Shown piece after piece: positions 8,802 through 19,214 of a stretch of DNA of 64,000 nucleotides. A model generated the notes under the pieces. It was not told the DNA's origin, searched no databases, and saw only the letters and a list, made by a program, of their open reading frames with translations. This DNA comes from Paracoccaceae bacterium (GTDB taxonomy: Bacteria > Pseudomonadota > Alphaproteobacteria > Rhodobacterales > Rhodobacteraceae): assembly GCA_029246285.1 (NCBI GenBank), contig JAQWNW010000069.1, positions 49,001-113,000 of the forward strand, written 5' to 3'. Both the position numbers and the translations under genes were made by a program. Position 1 is the stretch's first letter. The number at the start of each line of letters is the position of its first letter.

Positions 8802-9859
8802 ATATTAAATCCAACTGGTAAAGCTGTTTTTGAAGGTACCAATGCAATCGCCTTAAATAAGTTGCCCATCTGAGATGAGTGGATAAGGCGGGTTTCATCA
8901 GATCGAAGTTTAAGTTTCTGAATTTCTGGTAGATCTCTTACAAGTCTTTCAAACCTTTCTGAAATACCCAATTTTCTTAATAATAAGCCTTGAGTGGTAG
9001 TTTTTGAAACCACAACATTTGTGGCATAATTTGATAGATCATTAAAGTTAACGTGTGCAGTCAAATCGCAATCACCAGGATGTTTTAAGGGGTCAATTTT
9101 TTTGTGATTTTTGACCGCTTGAAAAGTATTACCTACTAAATTGTCACTTCCGTAATCAATAATTATCGCACAACCTCCAAACATTTTAATTCTTTTAGAT
9201 AATTCTTCCATCATTGGTTTTGCAGCCTCACAGATTTCAACAATATCCCCTATTTCTGTATCTTTTATACGATGAGCTATAGTGTGTAGGGGTATTTTAT
9301 TTCCTAAAAAATAACTTAATTTATTTTTCTCTATCCCGATTAAAATTTCTCTCCAGCCTAGCTTATCCTTTCTAAATTGCCTTATGGGAAGGGCATCGAA
9401 AAATTCATTCGCAATAAAGAAAACTGGCTTTTGTGGGAGAGATTCAATTGTTTCGTGCCACTCAACATTGTATTTAGATAATTGCTCATCTTGAATTCTT
9501 ATTAACGTTTGACTTTTTTCAATGAGATGAATTGTCATGCTTTGATGAAATCCCGGTATTGATGTCGTAGCACGAAGGATATCTGTCATTAGAGTTCCCC
9601 GCCCAGGCCCTGCTTCCACCAAAGCAAATGATGGCGTGCCTTGATCAAGCCAGTTTTGAGCCAAACATAGACCAAGTAATTCTCCAAAAACTTGACTGAT
9701 TTCAGGGGAGGTAACGAAATCTCCTTTTTTTCCAAAGGGATCTTTCTTGCTGTAATAACCGTATTTTGGATGCATCAAGCAAATTTCCATAAAATCTGAA
9801 ATGCGTATTGGACCAGCACGATTTATTTGCTCTAAAAGAATAGTCGAAATCTCGTTCAT
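8798..9859 (-). CDS. Class I SAM-dependent methyltransferase, MidA/NDUFAF7 family
   Basis: From ATG 9859 the protein has 353 residues (MNEISTILLEQINRAG...); the frame stays open upstream, but that part lies inside lgt. The family signature GDFVTSPEISQVFGELLG is near the N-terminus, followed by the SAM-binding VEAGPGRGTLM and later IIDYG. The human homologue NDUFAF7 symmetrically dimethylates an arginine in complex I subunit NDUFS2; bacterial function is inferred. Its start overlaps the lgt stop (ATGA) and its stop overlaps the pgeF start (ATGA). Confidence 0.9.
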   Translation of the reverse strand: MNEISTILLEQINRAGPIRISDFMEICLMHPKYGYYSKKDPFGKKGDFVTSPEISQVFGELLGLCLAQNWLDQGTPSFALVEAGPGRGTLMTDILRATTSIPGFHQSMTIHLIEKSQTLIRIQDEQLSKYNVEWHETIESLPQKPVFFIANEFFDALPIRQFRKDKLGWREILIGIEKNKLSYFLGNKIPLHTIAHRIKDTEIGDIVEICEAAKPMMEELSKRIKMFGGCAIIIDYGSDNLVGNTFQAVKNHKKIDPLKHPGDCDLTAHVNFNDLSNYATNVVVSKTTTQGLLLRKLGISERFERLVRDLPEIQKLKLRSDETRLIHSSQMGNLFKAIALVPSKTALPVGFNI

Positions 9860-10743
9860 TTTATTTTTATTACTTTTGACATAATCGCAATCCCGATTAT
9901 AATCATCGGAATGGACAAAACCTGTCCAGATGAAAACCCCCAATTTGAGATTTGTATCATATATCCAGATGGGTTTAAGTCTGTTACATAGTAATAATCT
10001 GGTTGTCTGAAAAACTCTATAAAACATCGCGAGATACCATAACCTGTAAAGAAGACACCAACTGATAGGCCTGGAACCTTTAACCATGATTTAAAAAATG
10101 CACCCCAGAATAATAATAATCCTAAGATGAGACCTTCAAATATCGCTTCATATAGTTGAGAGGGGTGTCGTGAACAAATTTCTACAAAGTTTATTCCACA
10201 ATCTTGATTGTTCTGATTGGGAAATATTACAGCCCAAGGTAAACTTGAGGGTTTGCCAAAAAGTTCACCGTTAATAAAATTTGCGATTCGTCCTAAAAAT
10301 AGGCCAATTGGAGTTGTGACGGCAATTAAATCTCCAACTGATAAAATTGACAATTTATTCCTACGGCAGAAGATAATGCCACTAATAATTACACCAATAA
10401 AGCCACCGTGAAACGACATCCCACCTTTCCAAACCATTGGTATTTCAAGTGGGTTATGTAAATAATAATTTGCTTGATAAAATAATACGAAGCCCAGTCG
10501 ACCTCCAATTATTACGCCAAATATCATCCAAGTTAGCAACTGCTCTGGATGATCTTTTGTCATGGGCGCTGTCTTATTTTTCCAAAGGTTGGGCTGTGCT
10601 GTCATTCTTACTATTATTTGCCAAGCTGATAATAATCCCACGATATACGCCACGGCATACCAACGTAGTGTGAAAGATATAACGCCAATATCAAATGTAA
10701 AAATTTCTGGAGATAAGTTTGGTAAATGAATGACGTGTAGCAT
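9856..10743 (-). CDS. lgt: Prolipoprotein diacylglyceryl transferase
   Basis: This 295-residue integral membrane enzyme adds diacylglycerol from phosphatidylglycerol to the lipobox cysteine of prolipoproteins. The Lgt signatures are present: GGRLGFVLFYQ, GGMSFHGGFIGV (with the essential His), GRIANFINGELFG and RHPSQLYEA. Several hydrophobic segments run along its length. It is first in the lgt-midA-pgeF set and divergent from ubiK over 97 nt. Confidence 0.96.
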   Translation of the reverse strand: MLHVIHLPNLSPEIFTFDIGVISFTLRWYAVAYIVGLLSAWQIIVRMTAQPNLWKNKTAPMTKDHPEQLLTWMIFGVIIGGRLGFVLFYQANYYLHNPLEIPMVWKGGMSFHGGFIGVIISGIIFCRRNKLSILSVGDLIAVTTPIGLFLGRIANFINGELFGKPSSLPWAVIFPNQNNQDCGINFVEICSRHPSQLYEAIFEGLILGLLLFWGAFFKSWLKVPGLSVGVFFTGYGISRCFIEFFRQPDYYYVTDLNPSGYMIQISNWGFSSGQVLSIPMIIIGIAIMSKVIKIK

Positions 10744-10784
10744 TTGAAATTAAATTTTCTTTTTACTGTGGTATTAAAGCACTC

Positions 10785-10815
10785 TTGGCAATTTTGTTTT
10801 ATAACAATATATAAT
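10785..10815 (+). promoter_or_regulatory. Candidate sigma70 promoter of ubiK
   Basis: TTGGCA (10785-10790, 5 of 6 consensus bases) is followed after 17 nt by TATATA (10808-10813); a perfect TATAAT overlaps it at 10810-10815. This would start a transcript about 20 nt before the chosen ubiK ATG. Confidence 0.5.
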
Positions 10816-10840
10816 TGTCATACTTCGAATGAGGCTTGAA

Positions 10841-11092
10841 ATGCAAACACGCAATAAAATATTTGATGATTTATCTGAATTGATGACCAATGCACTTGGT
10901 GTAGCTCAAGGTGCCAAGGATGAGGCTGATACCGCCATAAGAGGAGTTATTGACCGCTGGTTGGCTGATAAAGATTTAGTAAGTAGAGAAGAATTGGAAG
11001 TACTTAAAATTATGTCTAAAAAACTCAGTAAAGAAAATGCAGATTTAAAATCGCGCATTGAGATCCTTGAGAAGCAAAATAGCAAAACATAA
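10841..11092 (+). CDS. ubiK: Ubiquinone biosynthesis accessory factor UbiK (BMFP/YqiC family)
   Basis: I choose ATG 10841 (83 residues, MQTRNKIFDDLSELMTNALG), because GAGG lies 9 nt before it and the family starts this way; an ATG at 10829 would overlap the ribosome site. The protein is a BMFP-type coiled coil: a helical N-terminal half and a charged C-terminal heptad region (KIMSKKLSKENADLKSRIEIL). In E. coli UbiK binds UbiJ and lipids and aids aerobic ubiquinone synthesis. A ybjN-like gene follows on the same strand after 168 nt. Confidence 0.85.
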   Translation: MQTRNKIFDDLSELMTNALGVAQGAKDEADTAIRGVIDRWLADKDLVSREELEVLKIMSKKLSKENADLKSRIEILEKQNSKT

Positions 11093-11260
11093 TTATCATT
11101 TTCTAAAACGCTTAAATTTCTGTGGATAACTATAGAAAAGTTCTTTACAATGGTAAGGTTTTTCACACAATATATGGTGTAAGATTTTTATGATTTACGA
11201 GATATAGCGTTACTGCCTAAATATAGTTATACGGTTTAAGTGATAGTGGAAAGATAAACT

Positions 11261-11764
11261 TTGCTAATTAACAGTTATAACCAGATTGACGAGATTCAGC
11301 ACCCTTTAGACATGGTAGAAGAACTAGCAACGTTAAATTCTTGGGATTTTAATAGAATTACAGATGACAAAATCGTTATGAACGTAGAAGCTTTATGGCG
11401 GAATTATGTCCTAACACTGGCTATATCAGAGGAAGATAAAATTCTGAAATTAGTATGTTCATTTGAGATTAAGGCATCTAAACATTCTTTAAGTAAGATT
11501 TATGAAACATTAAATATTATTAATGATTTGATTTGGTCTGGTGCATTTACTTATTTACCATCGGAAAATATCATCATTTACAAATATGGATTGTTATTAA
11601 ATCATGATAACGATCTAACTGACTTTCAAATTGATCAAATTTTGTCAGATGCCTTGACAAATTGTGAGGGATTTTACCCTTCTCTACAAAAAGTTGTTTG
11701 GGGAGGAGCTTCACCCTCTGAAGCGATAGGAATTGCTATGATGCCAACTCAGGGCGAAGCTTAA
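11261..11764 (+). CDS. YbjN domain-containing protein
   Basis: The 167-residue protein matches the YbjN family found in roseobacters: a type III secretion chaperone-like fold with WDFNRITDDKIVMNVE, a central LKLVCSFEI, and IWSGAFTYL...IIYKYGLLL. The start is a TTG at 11261 preceded by GGAAAG; the first ATG (11312) would cut off a conserved strand. YbjN affects motility and stress traits in E. coli, but its mechanism is unclear. It lies 14 nt upstream of proC and is probably co-transcribed. Confidence 0.82.
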   Translation: MLINSYNQIDEIQHPLDMVEELATLNSWDFNRITDDKIVMNVEALWRNYVLTLAISEEDKILKLVCSFEIKASKHSLSKIYETLNIINDLIWSGAFTYLPSENIIIYKYGLLLNHDNDLTDFQIDQILSDALTNCEGFYPSLQKVVWGGASPSEAIGIAMMPTQGEA

Positions 11765-11778
11765 ACTTAGGAATAGTT

Positions 11779-12594
11779 ATGTCGATTGAATTAATTAACT
11801 GTAATAATTTAGTCTTGATAGGATGTGGTAAGATGGGATCAGCTTTATTGAAAGGCTGGTTAGACAACGGAATTAAGCCGGAATCTATTTTTGTTAATGA
11901 GCCAAATCCTTCGTGTTGGCTGTTGAGTTTGTCAGGTATTAATTTGAATGAAAGTTTGCCAAATAATGCTGCTGTTTGTGTTTTGGCGGTCAAACCCCAA
12001 ATAATGAAAACTGCTTTACCGCAAATAACAAAATTCAAGAATTCAGAGACAGTTTTTCTGTCTATAGCAGCAGGATCTACAATCAAAATGTTTGAGGAGG
12101 AGTTGGGGAAAACTTCTAGAGTTGTTAGGGCAATGCCAAATACACCCGCTTCTGTTAACAAAGGAATAACAGCGATTATAGGAAATAATTTTTCTAGTGA
12201 AAGCGATCTAACGTTATCAGAAAGCTTAATGAATAGTGTTGGACAAACATTGCGGTTAGAAAGTGAAAGTCAAATGGATGCTGTAACGGCCATATCTGGG
12301 TCTGGTCCAGCCTATGTATTTTACTTAATAGAATCTCTCGCTCTGGCAGGGGAGGAGCAAGGCTTATCATCTGGTTTATCTATGAAATTAGCACAATCTA
12401 CAGTAATTGGTGCTGGCGCCTTGTCGGATGATTCTCCTGAAACCCCCAGTGAGTTAAGAATAAATGTAACTTCTCCAGGTGGAACAACCCAAGCAGCCTT
12501 AGAGGTTTTAATGGATGAAGAGTTAGGGCTGGCCCCGCTTCTAAGTAGAGTAGTAGAAGCAGCAACTAAGCGGGGAAAAGAATTAGGAAGCTGA
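11779..12594 (+). CDS. proC: Pyrroline-5-carboxylate reductase
   Basis: This 271-residue enzyme reduces 1-pyrroline-5-carboxylate to L-proline with NAD(P)H. The N-terminal dinucleotide site is LIGCGKMGSALLKG; RAMPNTPASVNKGI, ISGSGPAYVF and the C-terminal signature NVTSPGGTTQAALEVL are all intact. It sits 2 nt before a CsaA-like gene, forming a tight ybjN-proC-csaA-dehydrogenase run, an arrangement I recall from Rhodobacterales. Confidence 0.96.
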   Translation: MSIELINCNNLVLIGCGKMGSALLKGWLDNGIKPESIFVNEPNPSCWLLSLSGINLNESLPNNAAVCVLAVKPQIMKTALPQITKFKNSETVFLSIAAGSTIKMFEEELGKTSRVVRAMPNTPASVNKGITAIIGNNFSSESDLTLSESLMNSVGQTLRLESESQMDAVTAISGSGPAYVFYLIESLALAGEEQGLSSGLSMKLAQSTVIGAGALSDDSPETPSELRINVTSPGGTTQAALEVLMDEELGLAPLLSRVVEAATKRGKELGS

Positions 12595-12596
12595 GT

Positions 12597-12935
12597 ATGA
12601 ATATAATTTCATTCAATGATTTTCAAAAAATTGAAATAAGAGTGGGTAGAGTAATCGAGGTGGATCAATTCCCGGAAGCGCGCAAGCCAGCGCTAAAGCT
12701 AAAAATTGATTTTGGTGACGCTATTGGGATTAAAAAAAGCTCTGCTCAGATAACACATCACTATAATTTGGATAATTTATTAGGAAAAAATGTATTAGCG
12801 GTTGTAAATTTTGAACCTCGTCAGATAGGAAAGTTTATGTCAGAAGTTTTGGTACTTGGTATATCTGATGGTGATGGAAATATTGTTTTAATTAAACCTG
12901 ATAATGAAGTTCCACTCGGGGCTAAACTACATTGA
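12597..12935 (+). CDS. tRNA-binding domain protein, CsaA-like
   Basis: This is a free-standing 112-residue tRNA_bind (OB-fold) domain: IEIRVGRVIEVDQFPEARKP at the N-terminus, followed by SSAQITHHYNLDNLLGKNVLAVVNFEPRQIG split around a strand, and ending in VPLGAKLH. The same fold is found at the ends of MetRS and PheRS. CsaA of Bacillus acts as a chaperone in protein export, but the alphaproteobacterial role is untested. Its stop overlaps the TTG start of the next gene (TTGA). Confidence 0.85.
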   Translation: MNIISFNDFQKIEIRVGRVIEVDQFPEARKPALKLKIDFGDAIGIKKSSAQITHHYNLDNLLGKNVLAVVNFEPRQIGKFMSEVLVLGISDGDGNIVLIKPDNEVPLGAKLH

Positions 12936-13900
12936 AAAAAAAATTGTTTATCACGAGACCTCTCCCAGAAAAGGTCATTAAAAAGGCAGAGAAGTATTTT
13001 TCTGTTACTATTCGAGAGTCTGTTTTACCAACGAAAAAAGAAGAGTTAGTTTATGCTTTGCAGAATTTTGATGCTATAATTGGCGCCATTGGTGATCAGT
13101 TCAGCTTGGGAGTGTTTTCAACGGCCAAAACCACTAGAACTAAGATTATTTCAAATTTTGGTGTCGGATATGATCATTTAGATTTGAATGCCGCTAAAGA
13201 TTTAAAAATTAAAGTAACAAATACTCCGGATGTTGTGACAAATGCGACTGCAGATCTTGCGATGGCATTAATTTTAATGGCTGCTAGAAGAGCTGTGGAG
13301 GGTGATCGTTTGGTTCGTAGTGGAGATTGGAAAGGTTGGAATCCAATGCAAATGTTAGGTACCCATGTATCTGGAAGTACTCTGGGAATTATTGGGATGG
13401 GTAGAATTGGAAAGGCAATTGCAAAACGAGGTAACTTAGGGTTTGGAATGCCTGTTTTATATTACAACCGGTCAGAAGTCTCTAATGAAGGTTTGCAAAA
13501 TTCGCGTCACGTAAAAAGCTTGGATGATTTGTTGTTTAATGCTGATATAATAGTTGTCTCATTACCTGGTGGTCCAGAAACCTATCATCTTATTGATAAT
13601 AAATCTTTTGAAAAAATGAAATCTACATCCATTCTAATTAATATTGCTAGAGGAGAAATTGTAAAAGAAAGTGATCTAATAGTTGCTCTAAAAAATAAAT
13701 CGATACGAGGTGCTGGTTTGGATGTTTATGAATTTGAGCCAAGTGTTCCAAAGGCTCTTATTGATCTTGAAAACGTTGTTTTATTACCGCATCTTGGAAC
13801 GGCAGCATTATCAGTTAGGGAAAAGATGGGTGATTTAGCCTTGGAAAATATAATAGCATTTTTATTAGATCAAAAAGAACCACCCAATTTAATTAATTAG
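12932..13900 (+). CDS. D-2-hydroxyacid dehydrogenase (glyoxylate/hydroxypyruvate reductase-like)
   Basis: The 322-residue protein has the D-isomer-specific 2-hydroxyacid dehydrogenase layout: a substrate domain with NFGVGYDHLD, the NAD(P) site TLGIIGMGRIGKAIA, catalytic Arg in LINIARGEIV, Glu in VYEFEP and His in LLPHLGTAA. It resembles GhrB/GyaR enzymes that reduce glyoxylate or hydroxypyruvate. It begins with TTG overlapping the CsaA stop, and ends in an 8-nt convergent overlap with tdk. The exact substrate is not decided by sequence. Confidence 0.9.
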   Translation: MKKKLFITRPLPEKVIKKAEKYFSVTIRESVLPTKKEELVYALQNFDAIIGAIGDQFSLGVFSTAKTTRTKIISNFGVGYDHLDLNAAKDLKIKVTNTPDVVTNATADLAMALILMAARRAVEGDRLVRSGDWKGWNPMQMLGTHVSGSTLGIIGMGRIGKAIAKRGNLGFGMPVLYYNRSEVSNEGLQNSRHVKSLDDLLFNADIIVVSLPGGPETYHLIDNKSFEKMKSTSILINIARGEIVKESDLIVALKNKSIRGAGLDVYEFEPSVPKALIDLENVVLLPHLGTAALSVREKMGDLALENIIAFLLDQKEPPNLIN

Positions 13901-14489
13901 TCTTTTTTGATTGTTTAAAAAAAGAATCTCGCCAGTGGCGTCTACATAATGAGGTATATGTTTCATTCCCACCAATTTGGATTTGATCCCCTTCGTTAAT
14001 TACGTTTCCATTTTCGTCCGACCTGATTACCATGGTAGCTTTCTTACCACAGTGACAAATAGTTCTTACTTCTCTCATTTCATCCGCAAGAGCCAAGAGA
14101 GTAGCTGAGCCAGGAAACAATTCACCTCTAAAATCAACTCGTAAGCCAAAGCACATTACCGGAATTTCGAGGTTATCAACAACAGTTGCTAATTGCCAAA
14201 CTTGTTCTTTTGTTAGGAAATGTGACTCGTCAACAAATATACATGCGCATTCGGAGCTTACTAAGTGTAGTTTTATTTTTTTAAATAGGTTTTCACTTTT
14301 CTCAAATGTCTCTGATGCCTCACTTATTCCAATGCGAGACGCAATTCTTGCAGTACCGGCTCTTTTATCAATGGCAGCAGTTAAGAGGTAAGTCTGCATA
14401 CCTCGCTCGTGATAGTTATGAGAGGCTTGTAGAAGAACAGTAGATTTACCAGCGTTCATTGTTGAATAATGAAAATATAATTTTGCCAT
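13893..14489 (-). CDS. tdk: Thymidine kinase
   Basis: This 198-residue type II thymidine kinase has the P-loop STMNAGKST (9-17), the Walker B-like IFVDESHFL, and a zinc ribbon with CHCGKKA and a later LCRRHW. It phosphorylates thymidine for salvage, useful to a planktonic cell. It follows tuf on the same strand, but a hairpin lies between them, so it probably has its own promoter in the 103-nt gap. Confidence 0.96.
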   Translation of the reverse strand: MAKLYFHYSTMNAGKSTVLLQASHNYHERGMQTYLLTAAIDKRAGTARIASRIGISEASETFEKSENLFKKIKLHLVSSECACIFVDESHFLTKEQVWQLATVVDNLEIPVMCFGLRVDFRGELFPGSATLLALADEMREVRTICHCGKKATMVIRSDENGNVINEGDQIQIGGNETYTSLCRRHWRDSFFKQSKKTN

Positions 14490-14552
14490 GATTTTGTTAT
14501 GGAATGAAACCTAGTTGAAGGTCAATTAAGCTTTTTAAAAGAATGAGAGGTG

Positions 14553-14572
14553 GGGCGGAATTTATTCCGCCC
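14553..14572 (-). terminator. Rho-independent-like terminator after tuf
   Basis: Perfect 8-bp arms GGGCGGAA / TTCCGCCC with a 4-nt loop lie 21 nt past the tuf stop. The transcript continues through a T-rich stretch (CTCATTCTTTT), so this is a likely end of the str operon. Confidence 0.7.
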
Positions 14573-14592
14573 ACATCGAACTATATTTACGC

Positions 14593-15771
14593 TTACGCGT
14601 TGATTTTTGATACTACACCGGAGCCGACTGTTCTGCCCCCTTCACGGATCGCAAAGCGTAAACCTTGCTCCATTGCGATTGGTGCTATGAGTTCTACATT
14701 AAACTTAAGGTTATCTCCAGGCATCACCATTTCTGTGCCTGATGGCAACTCAACCGTTCCAGTAACGTCAGTTGTACGGAAGTAAAACTGTGGTCGGTAG
14801 TTTGCAAAGAATGGTGTATGACGACCACCCTCATCTTTAGTCAAGATATAAACCTCTGCTTCAAACTTAGTGTGAGGTGTAACAGAGCTTGGCTTACATA
14901 AAACTTGTCCACGCTCAACTTCTTCACGTCCGATACCACGTAGCAAGACACCTACGTTATCACCAGCTTCACCACGATCTAGCAATTTGCGGAACATCTC
15001 CACACCAGTACATGTTGTTTTGCTTGTATCTTTGATACCAACGATCTCAATGTCGTCGCCAACATTAATCACACCACGCTCCACACGACCGGTCACAACA
15101 GTTCCTCGGCCAGAGATTGAAAACACATCTTCAATCGGCATCAAGAACGGCTCGTCTACTGCACGTGGTGGTTGCGGTATATGCGCATCCACAGCAGCCA
15201 TTAGTTCAGCAATTTTTTCTTTACCAATCGCATCATCACGATCTTCTAAAGCAGCTAAAGCTGAGCCAGCAACAATAGGAATATCATCTCCAGGATAATC
15301 ATAAGCTGAAAGAAGCTCTCTAATTTCCATCTCAACCAGCTCTAAAAGCTCTTCATCATCTACCTGATCAATTTTATTCATAAAGACAACCATCGCTGGA
15401 ATACCAACCTGACGACCAAGAAGAATATGTTCACGTGTCTGAGGCATAGGACCATCAGCAGCGTTAACAACCAAAATAGCACCGTCCATTTGAGCTGCAC
15501 CTGTAATCATATTCTTTACATAGTCAGCGTGACCGGGGCAGTCCACGTGTGCGTAGTGACGAGCTTCCGTCTCATACTCAACATGAGCCGTTGAAATTGT
15601 AATCCCGCGAGCCTTCTCTTCAGGCGCTCCATCAATCTCATCATACGCCTTAAACGTATCTGAATATTGCTTTGTAATCGCTGCAGTTAATGTCGTCTTA
15701 CCATGGTCAACATGGCCAATCGTGCCAATGTTACAATGTGGCTTCGTACGTTCAAACTTCTCCTTTGCCAT
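14593..15771 (-). CDS. tuf: Elongation factor Tu
   Basis: This 392-residue EF-Tu delivers aminoacyl-tRNA to the ribosome. GTPase motifs are [11 protein letters not shown] (G1), DCPGHADY (G3) and NKIDQ (G4). The codon choice is visibly more GC-ending than neighbouring genes, as expected for high expression. It is last in rpsL-rpsG-fusA-tuf and is followed by a terminator rather than rpsJ. It is the only tuf copy in the window, and none lies before secE. Confidence 0.99.
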   Translation of the reverse strand: MAKEKFERTKPHCNIGTIGHVDHGKTTLTAAITKQYSDTFKAYDEIDGAPEEKARGITISTAHVEYETEARHYAHVDCPGHADYVKNMITGAAQMDGAILVVNAADGPMPQTREHILLGRQVGIPAMVVFMNKIDQVDDEELLELVEMEIRELLSAYDYPGDDIPIVAGSALAALEDRDDAIGKEKIAELMAAVDAHIPQPPRAVDEPFLMPIEDVFSISGRGTVVTGRVERGVINVGDDIEIVGIKDTSKTTCTGVEMFRKLLDRGEAGDNVGVLLRGIGREEVERGQVLCKPSSVTPHTKFEAEVYILTKDEGGRHTPFFANYRPQFYFRTTDVTGTVELPSGTEMVMPGDNLKFNVELIAPIAMEQGLRFAIREGGRTVGSGVVSKINA

Positions 15772-15838
15772 AGCTTGGCCTCCTTTGCTTTCTTAAAGAT
15801 GGGATTTCCATCGTCCTTCGTATAATTATATTAAATTC

Positions 15839-17956
15839 TTAAGCATATTTTGCCTGAATCTCTTCTGATATATTTTGAGGAACAGAGTCATAATGTGAAA
15901 ATTGCATTGTAAAATTCGCTCTACCTGACGACATTGATCGCAAAGTATTGATGTATCCAAACATATTTGCCAAAGGCACGTTTGAATTAATTGCTATTGC
16001 ATTCCCACGAGGTTCCTGACCCTGAACCTGACCTCTTCTGGAGGTTAAATCACCAATAATTCCGCCAGTATATTCTTCAGGCGTAACTACCTCAACCTTC
16101 ATGATTGGCTCTAACATTTTTGCACCCGCTTTACGCAATCCCTCCCGCATTCCTGCACGGGCGGCCAACTCGAATGCTAAAACACTAGAATCAACATCAT
16201 GATATGCACCGTCTATCAACGATACTTTAAAATCGATAACAGGAAAGCCTGCTAAAGGCCCTGAATCCATTACTGATTTTATACCCTTTTCCACACCGGG
16301 AATGTATTCTTTGGGTATTGAGCCACCAACAATTTTACTCTCAAAACTATAACCTTCACCTGGCTCAGTAGGAGAAATCACCATTTTGACGCGACCAAAT
16401 TGCCCAGAACCACCAGATTGTTTTTTATGAGTGTAATCTATTTCAGCTTCATGGCCGATTGTTTCTCGGTAAGCAACCTGAGGTGCCCCAATATTTGCCT
16501 CAACCTTAAACTCACGTTTTAATCTATCAACAAGTATATCAAGATGAAGCTCTCCCATGCCCTTCATGATTGTCTGCCCAGATTCTAAGTCGGTTTCTAC
16601 CCTAAAAGATGGATCCTCAGCTGCCAAACGCGCCAATCCTTGTGACATTTTTTCCTGGTCTGCCTTCGTTTTAGGCTCAACTGCAATCTCTATCACCGGA
16701 TCTGGGAAGGTCATTGTCTCAAGGACAACGGCCTCTTTCTCATCACATAATGTATCACCAGTCGTAGTATCTTTCAGACCAGCCAATGCTATTATATCTC
16801 CTGCAAACGCTTCATCGATCTCTTCACGATTAATCGAATGCATCATCATCATTCGACCTACTCGCTCTTTCTTACCTTTTGTTGAATTCATCATTGAACC
16901 ACCCTTTGTTAAGGTGCCTGAGTAAATCCGAGTGAAAGTAAGCGATCCCACAAAGGGGTCATTCATTATTTTAAAAGCCAAGCCAGAAAATGCCATCTTA
17001 TCATCAGCACGTCGAGCAATATCTCTTGTTTCTGTTTCATCACCTGGCTTGAACCCCATATAGTCAACAACATCAAGCGGAGAAGGCAAATAATCGATGA
17101 CAGCGTTCAAGAGAGGTTGTACTCCCTTATTTTTAAATGCTGAACCCGCCAAAACAGGAACAAACTCCATAGCTAGAGTCCCTTTTCTGATCAATGTTCT
17201 TAGCAATTCAGCACTTGGCTCTTCACCCTCAAGATATGCTTCCATGGCCTCATCATCCATCTCAACAGCCATTTCTATCATCTCATTTCGCAAGTCTTCT
17301 GCTTTTTGAGATAACTCTGATCGTATTGGACGTTTTTCCCAAGTTGCGCCTAAGTCTTCTCCAGCATAAACCCACTCTTCCATGGTAACTAAATCTACTA
17401 TACCCTCTAGCTCTGTTTCAGACCCAATTGGTATTTGGATAGGCATGGCTCTCGCGCCTGTTCGATCTTTAATCATCTCAACACAATTGAAGAAATCTGC
17501 TCCAATCTTATCCATTTTGTTAACGAATACTATGCGTGGCACATGGTATCGATCAGCCTGGCGCCAGACGGTCTCAGTCTGAGGTTCCACCCCAGCATTA
17601 GCATCCAAGACACACACCGCTCCATCAAGAACCGCTAATGAACGCTCTACTTCAATTGTAAAATCTACGTGACCAGGTGTGTCAATAATATTTAAACGGT
17701 GCTTTTCTGTATCTGCTTTATTGCCATCCTCTGTTCGTTCCCAAAATGTGGTCGTTGCAGCGGATGTAATAGTGATCCCGCGCTCTTGCTCTTGCTCCAT
17801 CCAATCCATGGTAGCGGCGCCGTCGTGGACCTCTCCAATATTATGCGATTTACCTGTGTAATAAAGAATTCTTTCAGAACATGTAGTTTTTCCTGCATCA
17901 ATGTGCGCCATAATTCCAAAATTTCGGTAGCGATCAAGGGGATATTCTCGGGCCAT
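15839..17956 (-). CDS. fusA: Elongation factor G
   Basis: The translocase is 705 residues from ATG 17956 ([20 protein letters not shown]); GGAG lies 8 nt upstream, so the longer frame running into rpsG is not used. It has AHIDAGKTT (G1), DTPGHVDF (G3) and NKMDKIG (G4), then domains II-V ending in EEIQAKYA. The wording of the N-terminus is close to roseobacter EF-G as I remember it. It sits 22 nt after rpsG and 67 nt before tuf. Confidence 0.98.
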   Translation of the reverse strand: MAREYPLDRYRNFGIMAHIDAGKTTCSERILYYTGKSHNIGEVHDGAATMDWMEQEQERGITITSAATTTFWERTEDGNKADTEKHRLNIIDTPGHVDFTIEVERSLAVLDGAVCVLDANAGVEPQTETVWRQADRYHVPRIVFVNKMDKIGADFFNCVEMIKDRTGARAMPIQIPIGSETELEGIVDLVTMEEWVYAGEDLGATWEKRPIRSELSQKAEDLRNEMIEMAVEMDDEAMEAYLEGEEPSAELLRTLIRKGTLAMEFVPVLAGSAFKNKGVQPLLNAVIDYLPSPLDVVDYMGFKPGDETETRDIARRADDKMAFSGLAFKIMNDPFVGSLTFTRIYSGTLTKGGSMMNSTKGKKERVGRMMMMHSINREEIDEAFAGDIIALAGLKDTTTGDTLCDEKEAVVLETMTFPDPVIEIAVEPKTKADQEKMSQGLARLAAEDPSFRVETDLESGQTIMKGMGELHLDILVDRLKREFKVEANIGAPQVAYRETIGHEAEIDYTHKKQSGGSGQFGRVKMVISPTEPGEGYSFESKIVGGSIPKEYIPGVEKGIKSVMDSGPLAGFPVIDFKVSLIDGAYHDVDSSVLAFELAARAGMREGLRKAGAKMLEPIMKVEVVTPEEYTGGIIGDLTSRRGQVQGQEPRGNAIAINSNVPLANMFGYINTLRSMSSGRANFTMQFSHYDSVPQNISEEIQAKYA

Positions 17957-17978
17957 TACAATTCTCCGTATTACAGCT

Positions 17979-18832
<854 letters not shown>

Positions 18833-19150
18833 TCCGGTTCCCCGTTTTTAACCTATAACATTTTATGTGCCCAACGTTTAATCGACACACATTACAAATG
18901 CGGCGCACAAGAATGTTGAAACACCGCACTATTTCCAGAGGATCAAAGCTTTTGCTCGGATCATGACCGCCCAAATTATGGCTGTCCAAAAAGGTATAAT
19001 TCCCTTCGTGTGAGCGCGCGTATATGTTTGTTATGTTATGTTGTCAACACTCTGTTACAGAAACATACTGTTTTATTTGAGTTTATTGCATTATTATTAA
19101 AAAAGTATTCCAAGTTGTTAAGGCTGCACACTATTCCTAAAGAATAAAGC
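18833..19150 (-). promoter_or_regulatory. str operon promoter and leader region
   Basis: This is non-coding sequence between the rpoC terminator and rpsL. On the minus strand TTGACA (19042-19047) is followed, at exactly 17 nt, by TATACG (19019-19024) and then a GC-rich discriminator (CGCGCTC). Such discriminators mark stringently controlled ribosomal promoters. The transcript would carry a leader of about 180 nt in which I see no convincing structured element or small gene. Confidence 0.65.
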
Positions 19151-19186
19151 ATTAAACCCTGGTTTTTATAAAAACCAGGGTTTAAT
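19151..19186 (-). terminator. Strong hairpin terminator after rpoC
   Basis: This is a perfect 36-bp palindrome: two 18-nt arms (ATTAAACCCTGGTTTTTA and its complement) meeting without spacer, so the RNA loop is formed by the A/T centre. It begins 28 nt past the rpoC stop and is followed on the minus strand by a T-rich stretch. It ends the rplKAJL-rpoBC transcript. Confidence 0.8.
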
Positions 19187-19214
19187 GATGATTCCTTCAT
19201 AAAAGATCTAAATT

